Shown here one piece after another: positions 33,640-43,124 of a DNA stretch of 46,883 bases; within the stretch, counting starts at the first letter, position 1; the number at the start of each line of letters is the position of its first letter. Under the pieces are notes generated by a model, which had not been told where the DNA came from, made no database searches, and saw nothing but the letters and a program-made list of their open reading frames with translations. The position numbers were made by a program, and so were the translations under genes. The DNA is taken from contig CAZIEW010000041.1 of NCBI GenBank assembly GCA_964538515.1, forward strand, positions 1 to 46,883. Reading direction: 5' to 3'. The stretch comes from CALBZH01 sp964538515 (GTDB lineage Bacteria; Desulfobacterota; Syntrophobacteria; Syntrophobacterales; Syntrophobacteraceae).

Positions 33640-34228
33640 CCACTCCCCCTGAAGGGTCATGCTTCGGGGATGCATTCCGAGGCGTGGACCGTCTCCCTGG
33701 GCGGTCATAGCGATCTTTTTCGCTGTAAATGCAGCCGCAATACTGCTGCCTGTAAAGATTCATCCTTTTTGCGGTTTCCTGTCCAACGCTCCACCCTGTT
33801 CTGAAGTCCTGGTAGAAAAAGGGGATGTCGTACTTCTGTGCGGCGGCTTCCCCGATCGATTGGATGGTCGCGTGCTTCTGATACTTGCTGTAAAGCAGAG
33901 TAGAGGTGAACGCGTCGAATCCGCTCTTTTTCGCCAGTATGGCGGTTGCCTCAAGCCGCATGGAATAGCAGATAACGCAACGCTGTTCCTCTCGAAACGC
34001 CACCGCTCGAAGAAAGTGCTCCAGTTCATATTCAGCCCGAACCATGAGGGGCAGGTCCCGCTGATCAGCCAAGGATCGGAGCGCCTCCAACCGCTTTCGG
34101 CGCTCCTCGTAAGGGTGTATGTTGGGGTTATAGAAGTAGCCGTAGACACCCCAGCCCTCGTCGCGCAGCCGGTCAAGGGGATGAATTGTGCAAGGGCCAC
34201 AACACGTGTGTAACAGGATTCTAGACAT
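33632..34228 (-). CDS. queH: Epoxyqueuosine reductase QueH
   Basis: QueH (DUF208) reduces epoxyqueuosine to queuosine at position 34 of GUN tRNAs and replaces the cobalamin-dependent QueG in many anaerobes. The 198-residue protein has HTCCGPC near the N-terminus, then YGYFYNPNIHP, CVICYSMRLEATA, YSKYQKH and QQYCGCIYSE, matching the conserved Fe-S and metal cysteines. Its stop lies inside the methyltransferase start region, so the genes are coupled. The C-terminal 30 residues are charged and poorly conserved. Confidence 0.92.
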   Translation of the reverse strand: MSRILLHTCCGPCTIHPLDRLRDEGWGVYGYFYNPNIHPYEERRKRLEALRSLADQRDLPLMVRAEYELEHFLRAVAFREEQRCVICYSMRLEATAILAKKSGFDAFTSTLLYSKYQKHATIQSIGEAAAQKYDIPFFYQDFRTGWSVGQETAKRMNLYRQQYCGCIYSEKDRYDRPGRRSTPRNASPKHDPSGGVDV

Positions 34229-34325
34229 CGTTTGTCCCGATTCCGGAGGGCAATGCCGGGCTTGAGAGAATCAATGCAATGGCAGGGCGACCCACGTTGC
34301 CCCCGAGGCGCCCCGCAGAGCTTTC

Positions 34326-35756
34326 TCAGACTTCGCCAAAGCGTTCACGGAGGGATTCCAAAAGGCGTCGAGGCACTCCATCAAAACCGCCGTTGCTCAT
34401 GCACAGCACAACATCCCCGGGAGAGACGACCGAGCCAAGGCTCACGAGGAGGCTATCGGCGTCCCGGCAGTAGGTCGCTTCGACGGAGCGATTTCTGATT
34501 CCATCGACAAGTCCGGGAGCGTTTAGCCTTTCCGCCTCCGAGATGGAATCCAACCCCGGTGGCTGCTTGATGAAGACCAAGTCGGCCTGGTCGAACGCAG
34601 CCTCGTAGTCGGCCTGAAAGACGTTACGCCGGCTGGAGTTGGTTCGGGGCTCAAAGACGGCGATCAGGCGTCGATTTGGATAGAACCCCTGTATGGCCTG
34701 AATGGTCTCGCGAACCGCTGTAGGGTGGTGCGCAAAGTCGTCCAGGACCACAATGTCCGCCACTTCACCCAGAACCTCCTGCCGTCGCTTAATACCTTGG
34801 AAAGACAAGACGGCATCCTTCATCAGTTTCATGGAAATGCCGGCAGCCGAGCCGGCGGCCAAGACGGCGAGGGCATTCAACGCATTATGGCGTCCGGGCA
34901 ACCGGCTCTCAACAATGGCCTGAAGGGATGTGCCGCGATGTCGAATGAGCAGCCGAACGGACCCGTCAGAACATTCCGTTCTTATCAGCTGCCAGTCCGC
35001 CGCTTCGGATCCTCCGTAAGTCTCGACGGTCCCGCGACATTCGCGGGAAAGCTCAAGGCAGATGGGATCGTCTCCGTTCACGATGAGTCTGCCGTCCTCC
35101 GGGATGAGCAGCACGAAGCGGCGAAAGGCCTCGATCACAGCCCCCAGGTCTTTGAAGATGTCTGCGTGGTCGAATTCGATGCTCGTCAGGATCGCGATAT
35201 GGGGCCGATAGTGTAGAAACTTGGGTCCCTTGTCAAAGAAGGCCGTGTCGTACTCGTCTCCCTCGAGAACCATGTAAGGACCCTTGCCGATCCTGTGGCT
35301 GGCGCCCCAATCCCGCAGAAACGCGCCGATGAAGCAGCTCGGGTCGAGGCCCGCCTGTGCGAGCACCCACGCGAGCAGAGCGGACGTGGTACTCTTGCCA
35401 TGGGTGCCGGCTACGACCATGCTCTTGTGGTCTCCCAAGAAGAACCGGTCAATGGCCTGCGGCATGGACAGATACGGAATGCCGTGATCAAGGACGTATT
35501 GGGCTTCCACATTGTCTCGGCGAATGACGTTGCCAACGATGACCAGGTCGGGCGATGCCGCTTGAATGTTTTCGGAACGGTATCCCTGGCAAAGCTGGAC
35601 CTTGAGCGACTCAAGGTGCGTACTCATGGGAGGGTAAAGGTTCTGATCGGATCCCGTGACGTGGTATCCTTTTTCAATGAGCATGGTCGCCAAGGTTCCC
35701 ATGGCGATACCGCCAATTCCCATGAGATAGATCTTCTGTTCTTTTTCAGTCTTCAT
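34326..35756 (-). CDS. mpl: Murein tripeptide ligase Mpl
   Basis: Mpl joins recycled L-Ala-gamma-D-Glu-meso-DAP to UDP-MurNAc, bypassing MurC, D and E. The 476-residue protein has the N-terminal Rossmann part (IYLMGIGGIAMGTLA, GSDQNLYPPMS), the P-loop GTHGKSTTSALLAW, VLEGDEYDTAFFDKGPKF and DDFAHHPTAV, and ends with SNGGFDGVPRRLL. MurC is related, but the DQNLYPPMSTHLE signature is typical of Mpl. It overlaps the serine hydrolase gene by 11 bases and has no own ribosome site, so translation is coupled. It lies beside ldcA, which also serves murein recycling. Confidence 0.92.
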   Translation of the reverse strand: MKTEKEQKIYLMGIGGIAMGTLATMLIEKGYHVTGSDQNLYPPMSTHLESLKVQLCQGYRSENIQAASPDLVIVGNVIRRDNVEAQYVLDHGIPYLSMPQAIDRFFLGDHKSMVVAGTHGKSTTSALLAWVLAQAGLDPSCFIGAFLRDWGASHRIGKGPYMVLEGDEYDTAFFDKGPKFLHYRPHIAILTSIEFDHADIFKDLGAVIEAFRRFVLLIPEDGRLIVNGDDPICLELSRECRGTVETYGGSEAADWQLIRTECSDGSVRLLIRHRGTSLQAIVESRLPGRHNALNALAVLAAGSAAGISMKLMKDAVLSFQGIKRRQEVLGEVADIVVLDDFAHHPTAVRETIQAIQGFYPNRRLIAVFEPRTNSSRRNVFQADYEAAFDQADLVFIKQPPGLDSISEAERLNAPGLVDGIRNRSVEATYCRDADSLLVSLGSVVSPGDVVLCMSNGGFDGVPRRLLESLRERFGEV

Positions 35757-36921
35757 GGAGGTTTTCCAGCACTAGATCGTGAGCAAGTGGCCGAAAGGCC
35801 TTGATTCTATCATTCGTGCGCGTGGGGTGGACTCGGTTGCTGAGCAGGATCATGATGATCTCTCGGTCCAGATCGATCCAGAAAGAGGTTCCGGTGAACC
35901 CCAGGTGCCCAACGCTGTGTCGAGAAAACCGCCTTCCTGCGCTGGACCCAGTCTCGCTGGGAGTGTCATACCCCAGGGCCCATGTCCCGTCAGGATCCAG
36001 GCCAGGCTTCTCCCAAAATAGACGGAGTAGATCCTGTTTGAGGCCCGCGTCGCAATCCTTGCCTCTGTATACGTCCAACAAATGCGAAAGCAACTGGAAA
36101 ATGGCACGGGAAGTCCCAAAAAGCCCCGCATGCCCGGCAACTCCGTCCAGGCAATAAGCGTTTTCATCATGAACTTCTCCGGTGAGCAGCCGCTGACGCC
36201 AGGGGCACGCTTCCGTCGGTGCGAAATTCGCCTTCCCTCCACCCTCCTCGACGTGGGGCTGACGCGTCGGGCTCGACTCGGTTCGCAGGCGGCGATAGGA
36301 GAGTCCGTGAATCCGGAGAGGATCCAGAAGGAACAGAGAGGCGAGCTTATCAAGGGGGCCTTCGAATAGATCTTCCAGCACAATGCCGAGTAATTGGAAC
36401 CCTAGATCGCTGTACTGACAGTGCCGTCCAGGGCGGTTCGCCAGGGGAGAGTTGAGGATCCAGGAGAGCAGCGTTTGCCTGCGCTCTGATGGTGGAACGG
36501 CGATGAGGTCACGATAGAAGGGATGGTAAGAGGGCAAGCCGGAGCAATGGTTCAGCAAATGAAAAAGGGTAATCGATGTCTTCGAAGCCGGGACGATTCG
36601 TCGAGGCATGAGTCGATCAAGCGGGGATTCAAGCTGCATGAATCCATTGCTAACGGCCAACAGACAAAGCGTTGATGTGACAAGAGGCTTGGTGAGCGAT
36701 GCGAGATCGTACTGGGTGTGAGGTCCTACTGGCTGACCACCATGATAACGGGTGCTGCCCCAGGATTTTTCAATAAGCGGCTTCCCGGCAGGTCCTACGA
36801 TGAGGCTCGCCCCCGGGAACACCCCTTGTTGGATGGCGCCCGTGAACAGATTGTCGAGAGCCGCATCCAAGTCAGGATTCCGAGTGAAACGGGCTCTGCT
36901 GGATTCTGACGAAACCTTCAT
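35746..36921 (-). CDS. Class C beta-lactamase-type serine hydrolase
   Basis: The 391-residue protein has the SxxK nucleophile in LASLTKPLV, a YxN-like YSDLGF (Tyr kept, Asn replaced by Asp) and the GHLGFTGTSFW box. It has no signal peptide, so it is probably cytoplasmic and acts on recycled murein peptides or another amide or ester, not as a penicillin-binding protein. The ATG at 36921 overlaps ldcA by 50 bases and lacks a ribosome site; a TTG just after the ldcA stop would shorten the protein by 17 residues. Genes on both sides serve murein recycling. A true beta-lactamase role is unlikely. Confidence 0.82.
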   Translation of the reverse strand: MKVSSESSRARFTRNPDLDAALDNLFTGAIQQGVFPGASLIVGPAGKPLIEKSWGSTRYHGGQPVGPHTQYDLASLTKPLVTSTLCLLAVSNGFMQLESPLDRLMPRRIVPASKTSITLFHLLNHCSGLPSYHPFYRDLIAVPPSERRQTLLSWILNSPLANRPGRHCQYSDLGFQLLGIVLEDLFEGPLDKLASLFLLDPLRIHGLSYRRLRTESSPTRQPHVEEGGGKANFAPTEACPWRQRLLTGEVHDENAYCLDGVAGHAGLFGTSRAIFQLLSHLLDVYRGKDCDAGLKQDLLRLFWEKPGLDPDGTWALGYDTPSETGSSAGRRFSRHSVGHLGFTGTSFWIDLDREIIMILLSNRVHPTRTNDRIKAFRPLAHDLVLENLHED

Positions 36922-37774
36922 ACGTGTTCAGGCTGTAGCATGCGCCGAGAGGGATCACCTCGTTTTGACCGGTGTGACCGAAAGGGAGCCCCCCCACGAT
37001 TGGAAACGAAAAGGGGCGAAGAATATCGAGGAACATCTCGAGGACGAGCTCCGTGTCGCCACAGTCTGAGAATTGCCCGAGCAGGAGGCCTCCCAGTCGG
37101 TCGATCACGCCGGCAAGCTTAAGGTGGGTCAACATTCGGTCGAGCCGATACGGGGCCTCACCACGGTCTTCGAGCAGGAGCAGGGTCCCGTCAAGATTCG
37201 GAAAAAACGGTGTTCCAATGAGATGAGCGAAGCAGGTCAGGTTGCCTCCGAAAAGCCTGCCCGTTGCGGTTCCGTCTTTCAGAACCTGGGACGGCTGGAT
37301 GTTCCAAGAAAAGTGAGCACCCGAGGAGAATGCTCGGAGGAGCCTGTCCAGACCACCCTCGATCGCTGCGACATCGACCAGGTTGGGGCCAAGGAAAGTC
37401 GTCCATCCCATAAGGCTGGTGAATGCCGTATGAAGAAAGGTGATATCGCTGTGCCCGACAAAGATCTTCCGGTGCGAGGCGAGGCTTGAGAATGGGAGCC
37501 AAGGCAGCAGTCGGCCACTTCCGTAGCCGCCCCGGATGCAGAAAACCGCCGCTACTTCCGGGTCGGTAATGGCATGGATCAGGTCCTCCGCTCGCTCAAC
37601 ATCGGTCCCCGCAAGGTAACCCAGAGCGCGACCGCTATGTTTGCCCGGCGCAGTCGAATAACCACGTGCCTCCAATGCCGTCCGCATGGCTTCATACATT
37701 TCCCGGGCGAAAGGGCTTGACGGTGCGACCAAGGCCACACGGTCACCCGGTTGCAGCGGGGCGAGATGGGTCAT
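36872..37774 (-). CDS. Muramoyltetrapeptide carboxypeptidase LdcA (S66 family)
   Basis: LdcA removes the terminal D-Ala from murein tetrapeptides in the cytoplasm, making tripeptides that Mpl can reuse. The 300-residue protein shows GDRVALVAPSSPF, IRGGYGSGRLLPWL, VGHSDIT (the S66 nucleophile region), LLLLEDRGE and PFGHTGQNEVIPLG with the catalytic His and Glu. ATG at 37774 overlaps the coaX stop as ATGA and has AGGAG a few bases ahead; TTG 37786 is the other choice. It overlaps the serine hydrolase gene. Confidence 0.9.
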   Translation of the reverse strand: MTHLAPLQPGDRVALVAPSSPFAREMYEAMRTALEARGYSTAPGKHSGRALGYLAGTDVERAEDLIHAITDPEVAAVFCIRGGYGSGRLLPWLPFSSLASHRKIFVGHSDITFLHTAFTSLMGWTTFLGPNLVDVAAIEGGLDRLLRAFSSGAHFSWNIQPSQVLKDGTATGRLFGGNLTCFAHLIGTPFFPNLDGTLLLLEDRGEAPYRLDRMLTHLKLAGVIDRLGGLLLGQFSDCGDTELVLEMFLDILRPFSFPIVGGLPFGHTGQNEVIPLGACYSLNTYEGFVRIQQSPFHSES

Positions 37775-38547
37775 AGGCTCCTGCAATTACGATCGTAAAT
37801 GATTCGCAGGCCTTTGAGGGTCAGGTAGTCGTCGACTTGATCGATTGCGGGGCACTCACTTGCGATCAGCGTCGCCAGTCCCCCCGTAGCGACAACTTTC
37901 GGGTTGGATCCGACCTCCCGCTTCATGCGCTGGATGATTCCCTCGACGAGCCCTGCATACCCATAGACGATGCCTGCATTCATCGATGTGATGGTGTTCT
38001 TCGCCAGAATGGAAAGGGGTTTGGCGAAGATCTCGACGCGGGGCAGCTTGGATGCCTTTTGGAAAAGCGCTTCACACGAGATCATGATCCCCGGACTGAT
38101 GACGCCGCCCATGTATTCGCCCCGTTCTGAAATGTAGTCGAACGTCGTGGCGGTGCCGAAGTCCACAACGATTATGGCCTGCCGGTGCGCCTCATAGGCC
38201 GCAACCGCGTTGACGATTCGGTCCGCGCCGACCTCCTTGGGATTGTCATAGAAAATGGGCATGCCGGTTTTGATCCCTGGGCCCACAATAAGCGGCTCAA
38301 CCTGGAAATACTTGCTACAGAACCGCTCAACAGAGTTCAGAACCGGCGGAACCACGCAGGAGATGATGATATGCTGTATGGTCGCGGGGGCAACGCCATG
38401 AGCAGCGAAGAGACTGCGAATGAGAATGCCGTACTCGTCGACGGTGGCGTTCACTTCGGTCCGAATGCGCCAGTCGTGAATGATTTGCGTGTCGTCAAAG
38501 AGACCGAGAACAGTATTGGTGTTGCCGATGTCCATCGCCAGGAGCAT
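37771..38547 (-). CDS. coaX: Type III pantothenate kinase CoaX
   Basis: CoaX phosphorylates pantothenate, the first step of coenzyme A synthesis. The 258-residue protein has the ASKHA phosphate loop DIGNTNTVLGLF, VGADRIVNAVAAYE, VVDFGTATTFDYIS, YMGGVISPGI and VVATGGLATLI. I chose ATG 38547 because GAGGA lies six bases upstream; an ATG four codons earlier is the alternative. It overlaps ldcA by four bases and follows glmM by 87 bases, on the same strand. Confidence 0.93.
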   Translation of the reverse strand: MLLAMDIGNTNTVLGLFDDTQIIHDWRIRTEVNATVDEYGILIRSLFAAHGVAPATIQHIIISCVVPPVLNSVERFCSKYFQVEPLIVGPGIKTGMPIFYDNPKEVGADRIVNAVAAYEAHRQAIIVVDFGTATTFDYISERGEYMGGVISPGIMISCEALFQKASKLPRVEIFAKPLSILAKNTITSMNAGIVYGYAGLVEGIIQRMKREVGSNPKVVATGGLATLIASECPAIDQVDDYLTLKGLRIIYDRNCRSL

Positions 38548-38634
38548 GGGATTCCTCATGATTCATTGCCGTCGTGCGGCGTCGAGTCGAGCTTGATTTG
38601 ATGCTCTTTGGGGACGGTTCGGTCCCACAAATGC

Positions 38635-39987
38635 TTAAGACATGTACCTCTGGATGCTGGAAGCCATTTCTTCCGCAGCCTCTTCGATCAGCCGCTGATC
38701 AGCCCCTTCAACCATCACCCGGATGACAGGCTCTGTTCCGGATGGGCGGATCACTAATCGTCCCTCACCTCCCAAACGTTCGACAAGAGCCGCCTGGAGA
38801 TGGACGAGCTCGGGGATATCTTCCATCGGTTTTCGTTGACTGACGGGGACATTCACCAGTTTTTGAGGATAACGCTCCATGATTTGCTTAAGCTCCGACA
38901 GCGGACGATCTTCGCCCAGCATGACGGCCAGCACTTGAAGGGCGGACAAAGTGCCGTCTCCAGTCGTGCTGTGATCAAGAAAGACCAAGTGTCCGGACTG
39001 CTCACCGCCAAGATTGTATTCACCCTGGCGCATGCGCTCCACGACATACCGGTCCCCAACGGGGGTTCGCAGCAAATTGATCCCGCGTTTTCGCAGCGCA
39101 ACCTCGAAACCGAGATTGCTCATAATGGTGGCGACGACCGTGTTGTCCTTGAGCCGTTCCCTGGCCTGCAAATGGGCGGCGCATATGGCCATGAGCTGGT
39201 CGCCATCCAGGATCTCACCCTTTTCGTCAGAGAAGATCACTCGGTCTGCATCACCGTCCAATGCGATTCCCAAGTCCGCGCCCTGCTCCCGAACCAGTGC
39301 CGCCATGCCATCCGGGTAGAGTGCACCGCAACCTTTGTTGATGTTCTTCCCGTTCGGACGGTCGCCGGTCAAAGTGACTTCGGCCCCCAGCTCCTCGAAT
39401 ACGGTGGGAGCCACTTTGTAGGCCGCTCCGTTGGCGCAGTCGATCACGATCTTTATTCCTTCGAGCGTCATGCTTCGTGGGAACGTGTTCTTCAAGTACA
39501 CGATGTAGCGGCCCTGAGCGTCTTCGATTCGACGCGCCCTACCGATTTCCGACGGGTGGGGACGTTTGACATCCTCGATTTCCCCGCTCGTCATCAGCTG
39601 CTCCATATAGCGTTCCATCTCATCCGGAAGCTTGTAACCATCCGACCCGAATATCTTGATCCCATTGTATTCGTGAGGATTGTGGGATGCGGAAATGACG
39701 ATTCCTGCGTCCGCACGCATGCTGGTCGTGATGAAGGCAATGCCCGGCGTGGGCAAAGGCCCTACGAGAAGGGCGTCGACGCCCATGGAGCAAATGCCTG
39801 CCGTAATGGCGTACTCGATCATGTATCCGGACAGCCGCGTATCCTTGCCGATGATGATCTTCGGCCGTCTGTGTCGACTCTTGAAGAGATGGGCTGTGCT
39901 GCAGCCCACTTTCAAGGCCAGGTCAGTGGTCATGGGATGGACATTAGCAAGGCCCCGGATTCCATCGGTGCCGAACAATTTCTCCAT
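38635..39987 (-). CDS. glmM: Phosphoglucosamine mutase GlmM
   Basis: GlmM converts glucosamine-6-phosphate to the 1-phosphate for UDP-GlcNAc. The 450-residue protein has KLFGTDGIRGLAN, the phosphoserine loop ISASHNPHEYNGIK, the metal loop DGDADR, the sugar loop GGEQSGH and the phosphate-binding RPSGTEPVIRVM. AAGGAG lies seven bases before ATG 39987, which fits the family better than an ATG nine codons upstream. It follows folP by 87 bases. Confidence 0.95.
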   Translation of the reverse strand: MEKLFGTDGIRGLANVHPMTTDLALKVGCSTAHLFKSRHRRPKIIIGKDTRLSGYMIEYAITAGICSMGVDALLVGPLPTPGIAFITTSMRADAGIVISASHNPHEYNGIKIFGSDGYKLPDEMERYMEQLMTSGEIEDVKRPHPSEIGRARRIEDAQGRYIVYLKNTFPRSMTLEGIKIVIDCANGAAYKVAPTVFEELGAEVTLTGDRPNGKNINKGCGALYPDGMAALVREQGADLGIALDGDADRVIFSDEKGEILDGDQLMAICAAHLQARERLKDNTVVATIMSNLGFEVALRKRGINLLRTPVGDRYVVERMRQGEYNLGGEQSGHLVFLDHSTTGDGTLSALQVLAVMLGEDRPLSELKQIMERYPQKLVNVPVSQRKPMEDIPELVHLQAALVERLGGEGRLVIRPSGTEPVIRVMVEGADQRLIEEAAEEMASSIQRYMS

Positions 39988-40074
39988 GGAAGAGCTCCTT
40001 ATCGGGACCTTCAAGCCGTGGGCTCTGCTGCCCCGGCCTGAAGCTTCAACAAAGACGGCAAGGGAGCCTCTGTG

Positions 40075-40926
40075 CTAAGCAGCTCTGACCGCATCGCACA
40101 AGAGTGCAACCTGCCTCTGAACGGCTACGTCGTGCACGCGAATGATGTGAGCGCCACCGGCCAAGGCTAGAGCGTTCACAACCGCTGTTCCCACCTCACG
40201 CTCTTCGACCGGACGGTCAAGAATGGATCCAATGAACCGCTTGCGCGAAGCCCCAAACAGGATCGGCCTGTCCAGGAGATTCAAGAACTCAAGATGGCGG
40301 ACAATGAGAGCATTGTGAGTGACTGTCTTCCCGAACCCTATCCCCGGGTCGACAATGATCTGATCGCGGGGCAGGCCCGCCCCAACAGCGAACTGGATTC
40401 TCTCTTCGAGAAACGCCAGGATTTCAGAGAACAGCGAATCATAGGCGGGATCTTCCTGCATAGTGCGGGGGGTCCCCTGCATGTGCATCAGAATGACCGG
40501 AACAAGATTGTCTCTTGCCACCTGCACCATCTTAGGGTCGAACCGAAGTGAGCTGATGTCGTTGATGATATCCGCCCCGGCATTCACCGCCGCTTGAGCC
40601 ACCTCCGCTTTGGTGGTGTCAATGGAAATGGGAATGTCCGAAAAGGACCGAATGGAGCGGATCAAGGGGAGGACGCGCCGCAGCTCCTCCTCAGCGGTTA
40701 CGGGCTCCGAAAAGGGCCTTGTGGATTCACCGCCGATGTCAAGCAGGTCGGCTCCGTCATGGATGAGCTTCCGTGCCTGACGGAGGGCGTCGTTCCTGTC
40801 GAAAAAGGCCCCGCCATCCGAGAAAGAATCGGGGGTAACATTGACAATGCCCATGATCAACGTTCGGTCCCCGAGCGTGAATGTCCTGGACCTGGACCGC
40901 AGGGTATAACATTTCCTCTCGTGCAT
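40075..40926 (-). CDS. folP: Dihydropteroate synthase FolP
   Basis: FolP condenses p-aminobenzoate with the pterin pyrophosphate. The 283-residue TIM barrel has IMGIVNVTPDSFSDGG, LLDIGGESTRP, ISIDTTK, INDISSL, MHMQGTPRTMQ and DPGIGFGKT plus the C-terminal RVHDV. The ribosome site of ATG 40926 is weak, suggesting coupling to ftsH, 69 bases upstream on the same strand. The order ftsH-folP-glmM is common among Gram-negative bacteria. Confidence 0.95.
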   Translation of the reverse strand: MHERKCYTLRSRSRTFTLGDRTLIMGIVNVTPDSFSDGGAFFDRNDALRQARKLIHDGADLLDIGGESTRPFSEPVTAEEELRRVLPLIRSIRSFSDIPISIDTTKAEVAQAAVNAGADIINDISSLRFDPKMVQVARDNLVPVILMHMQGTPRTMQEDPAYDSLFSEILAFLEERIQFAVGAGLPRDQIIVDPGIGFGKTVTHNALIVRHLEFLNLLDRPILFGASRKRFIGSILDRPVEEREVGTAVVNALALAGGAHIIRVHDVAVQRQVALLCDAVRAA

Positions 40927-40995
40927 CGGATATGAAACTCACTCTCGCAGGGAATCTTGAACCCGTCCTGGCTGTCACCTGTCGAACGCTGTGCT

Positions 40996-42897
40996 TCAGG
41001 CTTCCTCGCGCTCCGGGCTGGCGGTCTGTGGCTCCTTAGCTTCGGCTTCAACGTCCTGAGACCCTGGCTTCGTTTTGTCTCCCGCGCCGATGACGGCCAT
41101 GAGCTCGGGCTTGATCTCCTGAATGATCTGATCCACGTCGCGCAGCTCGAGAGTCTCTCTTTCCAACAGGGCATGGGCAATGCCTGTCAGGATGGGCTCG
41201 TGCTCGGTGAGAATGTCCTTTGCGCGTTGGTAGTTCTCTTCCACGATGCGACGAACTTCCTCGTCGATATTGATCGCAGTTGCTTCGCTGTAGTCGCGAT
41301 TCTGCGTGATATCGCGCCCCAAAAACACCTGCTCTTCCCGATGCCCGAAGCTCAAGGGGCCAAGCCGGTCGCTCATTCCCCATTCGCAAACCATCCTGCG
41401 GGCGATTTGAGAGGCTCGCTTGATATCGTCGGAAGCCCCCGTCGTCTGCTGGGCGAAAATGATCTCTTCTGCGACGCGTCCTCCCATGAAGATCGCGATC
41501 TGGTCCTTCAGAAAATCCTTCGAGGCCGTGTGACGGTCATCCTGAGGAAGTTGCATGGTGAGGCCCAATGCGCGTCCTCGGGGAATGATGGTTACTTTGT
41601 GAAGCGGGTCAGCGTTGGGAAGAACGCGCGCCACCAGCGCATGTCCCGCCTCATGGAACGCCGTGCTCCGCTTCTCCTCCTCACTGAGGATCATGCTCTT
41701 GCGCTCAAGGCCCATCATGACCTTGTCCTTGGCGGATTCGAAATCCGCCATATCGATGAGATCCTTATCCTTTCGCGCCGCAAGGAGGGCCGCCTCATTA
41801 ACGAGATTTTCAAGGTCGGCTCCCGAGAACCCCGGAGTTCCTTTCGCCAAGGTTCGCGTTTCGACGTCGGGCGCCAAAGGCTTCTTGCGCAGGTGAACCT
41901 TCAAGATGCCTTCACGTCCTCGGATATCGGGGACGGGGACCACGACCTGTCGGTCGAACCGTCCCGGCCGAAGCAACGCGGGATCCAATACGTCGGGACG
42001 ATTGGTGGCGGCAATGAGGATGACACCCTCGTTGGATTCGAATCCGTCCATCTCCACTAGAAGCTGATTGAGGGTCTGCTCGCGCTCGTCATGTCCGCCT
42101 CCGAGACCGGCACCACGGTGACGCCCGACGGCATCGATTTCGTCGATGAAGATGATGCAGGGAGCGTTCTTCTTCCCCTGCATGAAAAGGTCACGGACAC
42201 GAGAAGCCCCGACGCCGACGAACATTTCCACGAAATCCGAGCCGCTGATGGAAAAGAAAGGGACGCCGGCTTCCCCGGCAATAGCGCGCGCCAAAAGCGT
42301 CTTTCCCGTGCCCGGGGCTCCCACCAGCAGCACGCCTTTGGGGATCCGCCCCCCGAGCCGCGTGAACTTCCTGGGGTCTTTGAGAAATTCAACGATTTCT
42401 TGAAGCTCTTCCTTGGCCTCATCAACGCCCGCAACGTCTTCAAAAAGGATCTTCTTGGAGCTCTCGTTGAGAAGACGTGCCCGGCTCTTTCCGAAGCTCA
42501 TCGCTTTCCCGCCGCCCATCTGCATCTGACGCATGAAGAAAATCCAGACCCCTATGAGCAAGAGCATGGGGAACCAGCTGATGAGCGCGGTCGTATACCA
42601 GGGAGACTCCTCTTCGGGCTTGACTTGAATGACGACGTTATGCTCGCGCAGGGTGCGGATCAAGTCGGCGTCTCGAGGCGCAAACGTGCGGAACGGCTTT
42701 TGGTCCGCATACGTTCCTTGCACCCGATCTCCTTGAATGGTCACTCGAGTGACATCTCCCTTCGCGACGGAGGTGAGGAACTCGCTGTACGTGATTTCGT
42801 TGCTCGCTTGCTGGGGTTGGTGGAACATGTGGAAAAGCAGGATCACCATAAGGCTGATGATCAACCACAGTGCCAGGTTCTTATAAAAAGGACTCAA
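40996..42897 (-). CDS. ftsH: ATP-dependent membrane zinc protease FtsH
   Basis: FtsH degrades membrane and short-lived cytoplasmic proteins. The 633-residue protein has two membrane helices (near LWLIISLMVILLF and residues 105-125), AAA Walker A GAPGTGKT, Walker B CIIFIDEID, second region of homology and the zinc motif HEAGH. I place the start at TTG 42897 because GGAGG lies eight bases upstream and homologs begin with the same PFYKNLALW; an ATG at 42912 would add five residues. The C-terminal tail is acidic and variable. Confidence 0.93.
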   Translation of the reverse strand: MSPFYKNLALWLIISLMVILLFHMFHQPQQASNEITYSEFLTSVAKGDVTRVTIQGDRVQGTYADQKPFRTFAPRDADLIRTLREHNVVIQVKPEEESPWYTTALISWFPMLLLIGVWIFFMRQMQMGGGKAMSFGKSRARLLNESSKKILFEDVAGVDEAKEELQEIVEFLKDPRKFTRLGGRIPKGVLLVGAPGTGKTLLARAIAGEAGVPFFSISGSDFVEMFVGVGASRVRDLFMQGKKNAPCIIFIDEIDAVGRHRGAGLGGGHDEREQTLNQLLVEMDGFESNEGVILIAATNRPDVLDPALLRPGRFDRQVVVPVPDIRGREGILKVHLRKKPLAPDVETRTLAKGTPGFSGADLENLVNEAALLAARKDKDLIDMADFESAKDKVMMGLERKSMILSEEEKRSTAFHEAGHALVARVLPNADPLHKVTIIPRGRALGLTMQLPQDDRHTASKDFLKDQIAIFMGGRVAEEIIFAQQTTGASDDIKRASQIARRMVCEWGMSDRLGPLSFGHREEQVFLGRDITQNRDYSEATAINIDEEVRRIVEENYQRAKDILTEHEPILTGIAHALLERETLELRDVDQIIQEIKPELMAVIGAGDKTKPGSQDVEAEAKEPQTASPEREEA

Positions 42898-42929
42898 TGG
42901 ACATGCCTCCATCGTCGTGAAACTGATAT

Positions 42930-42947
42930 CCCCGCTTTGACGCGGGG
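42930..42947 (-). promoter_or_regulatory. Hairpin in the ftsH leader
   Basis: CCCCGC and GCGGGG form a six-pair stem around TTTGAC (plus-strand bases 42930-42947) about 33 bases upstream of the chosen ftsH start. Without a T run, it could affect ribosome access or transcript stability. The role is inference. Confidence 0.4.
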
Positions 42948-43124
42948 CAATCCTGCGTGCTTCTCGCTGAACGGTGTGGTCGGAGTCACGAGCGCAGACT
43001 CAAAGAGAAAATTCAAGAAAGTCGCTCCAAGCAGACACGATTTATATCAAAAACCCATTTGACCGAAAAGGACCAAAGACTTCGCTGGAAGGAGAGGATG
43101 CACGGACAAAATCAAATACGAGCC

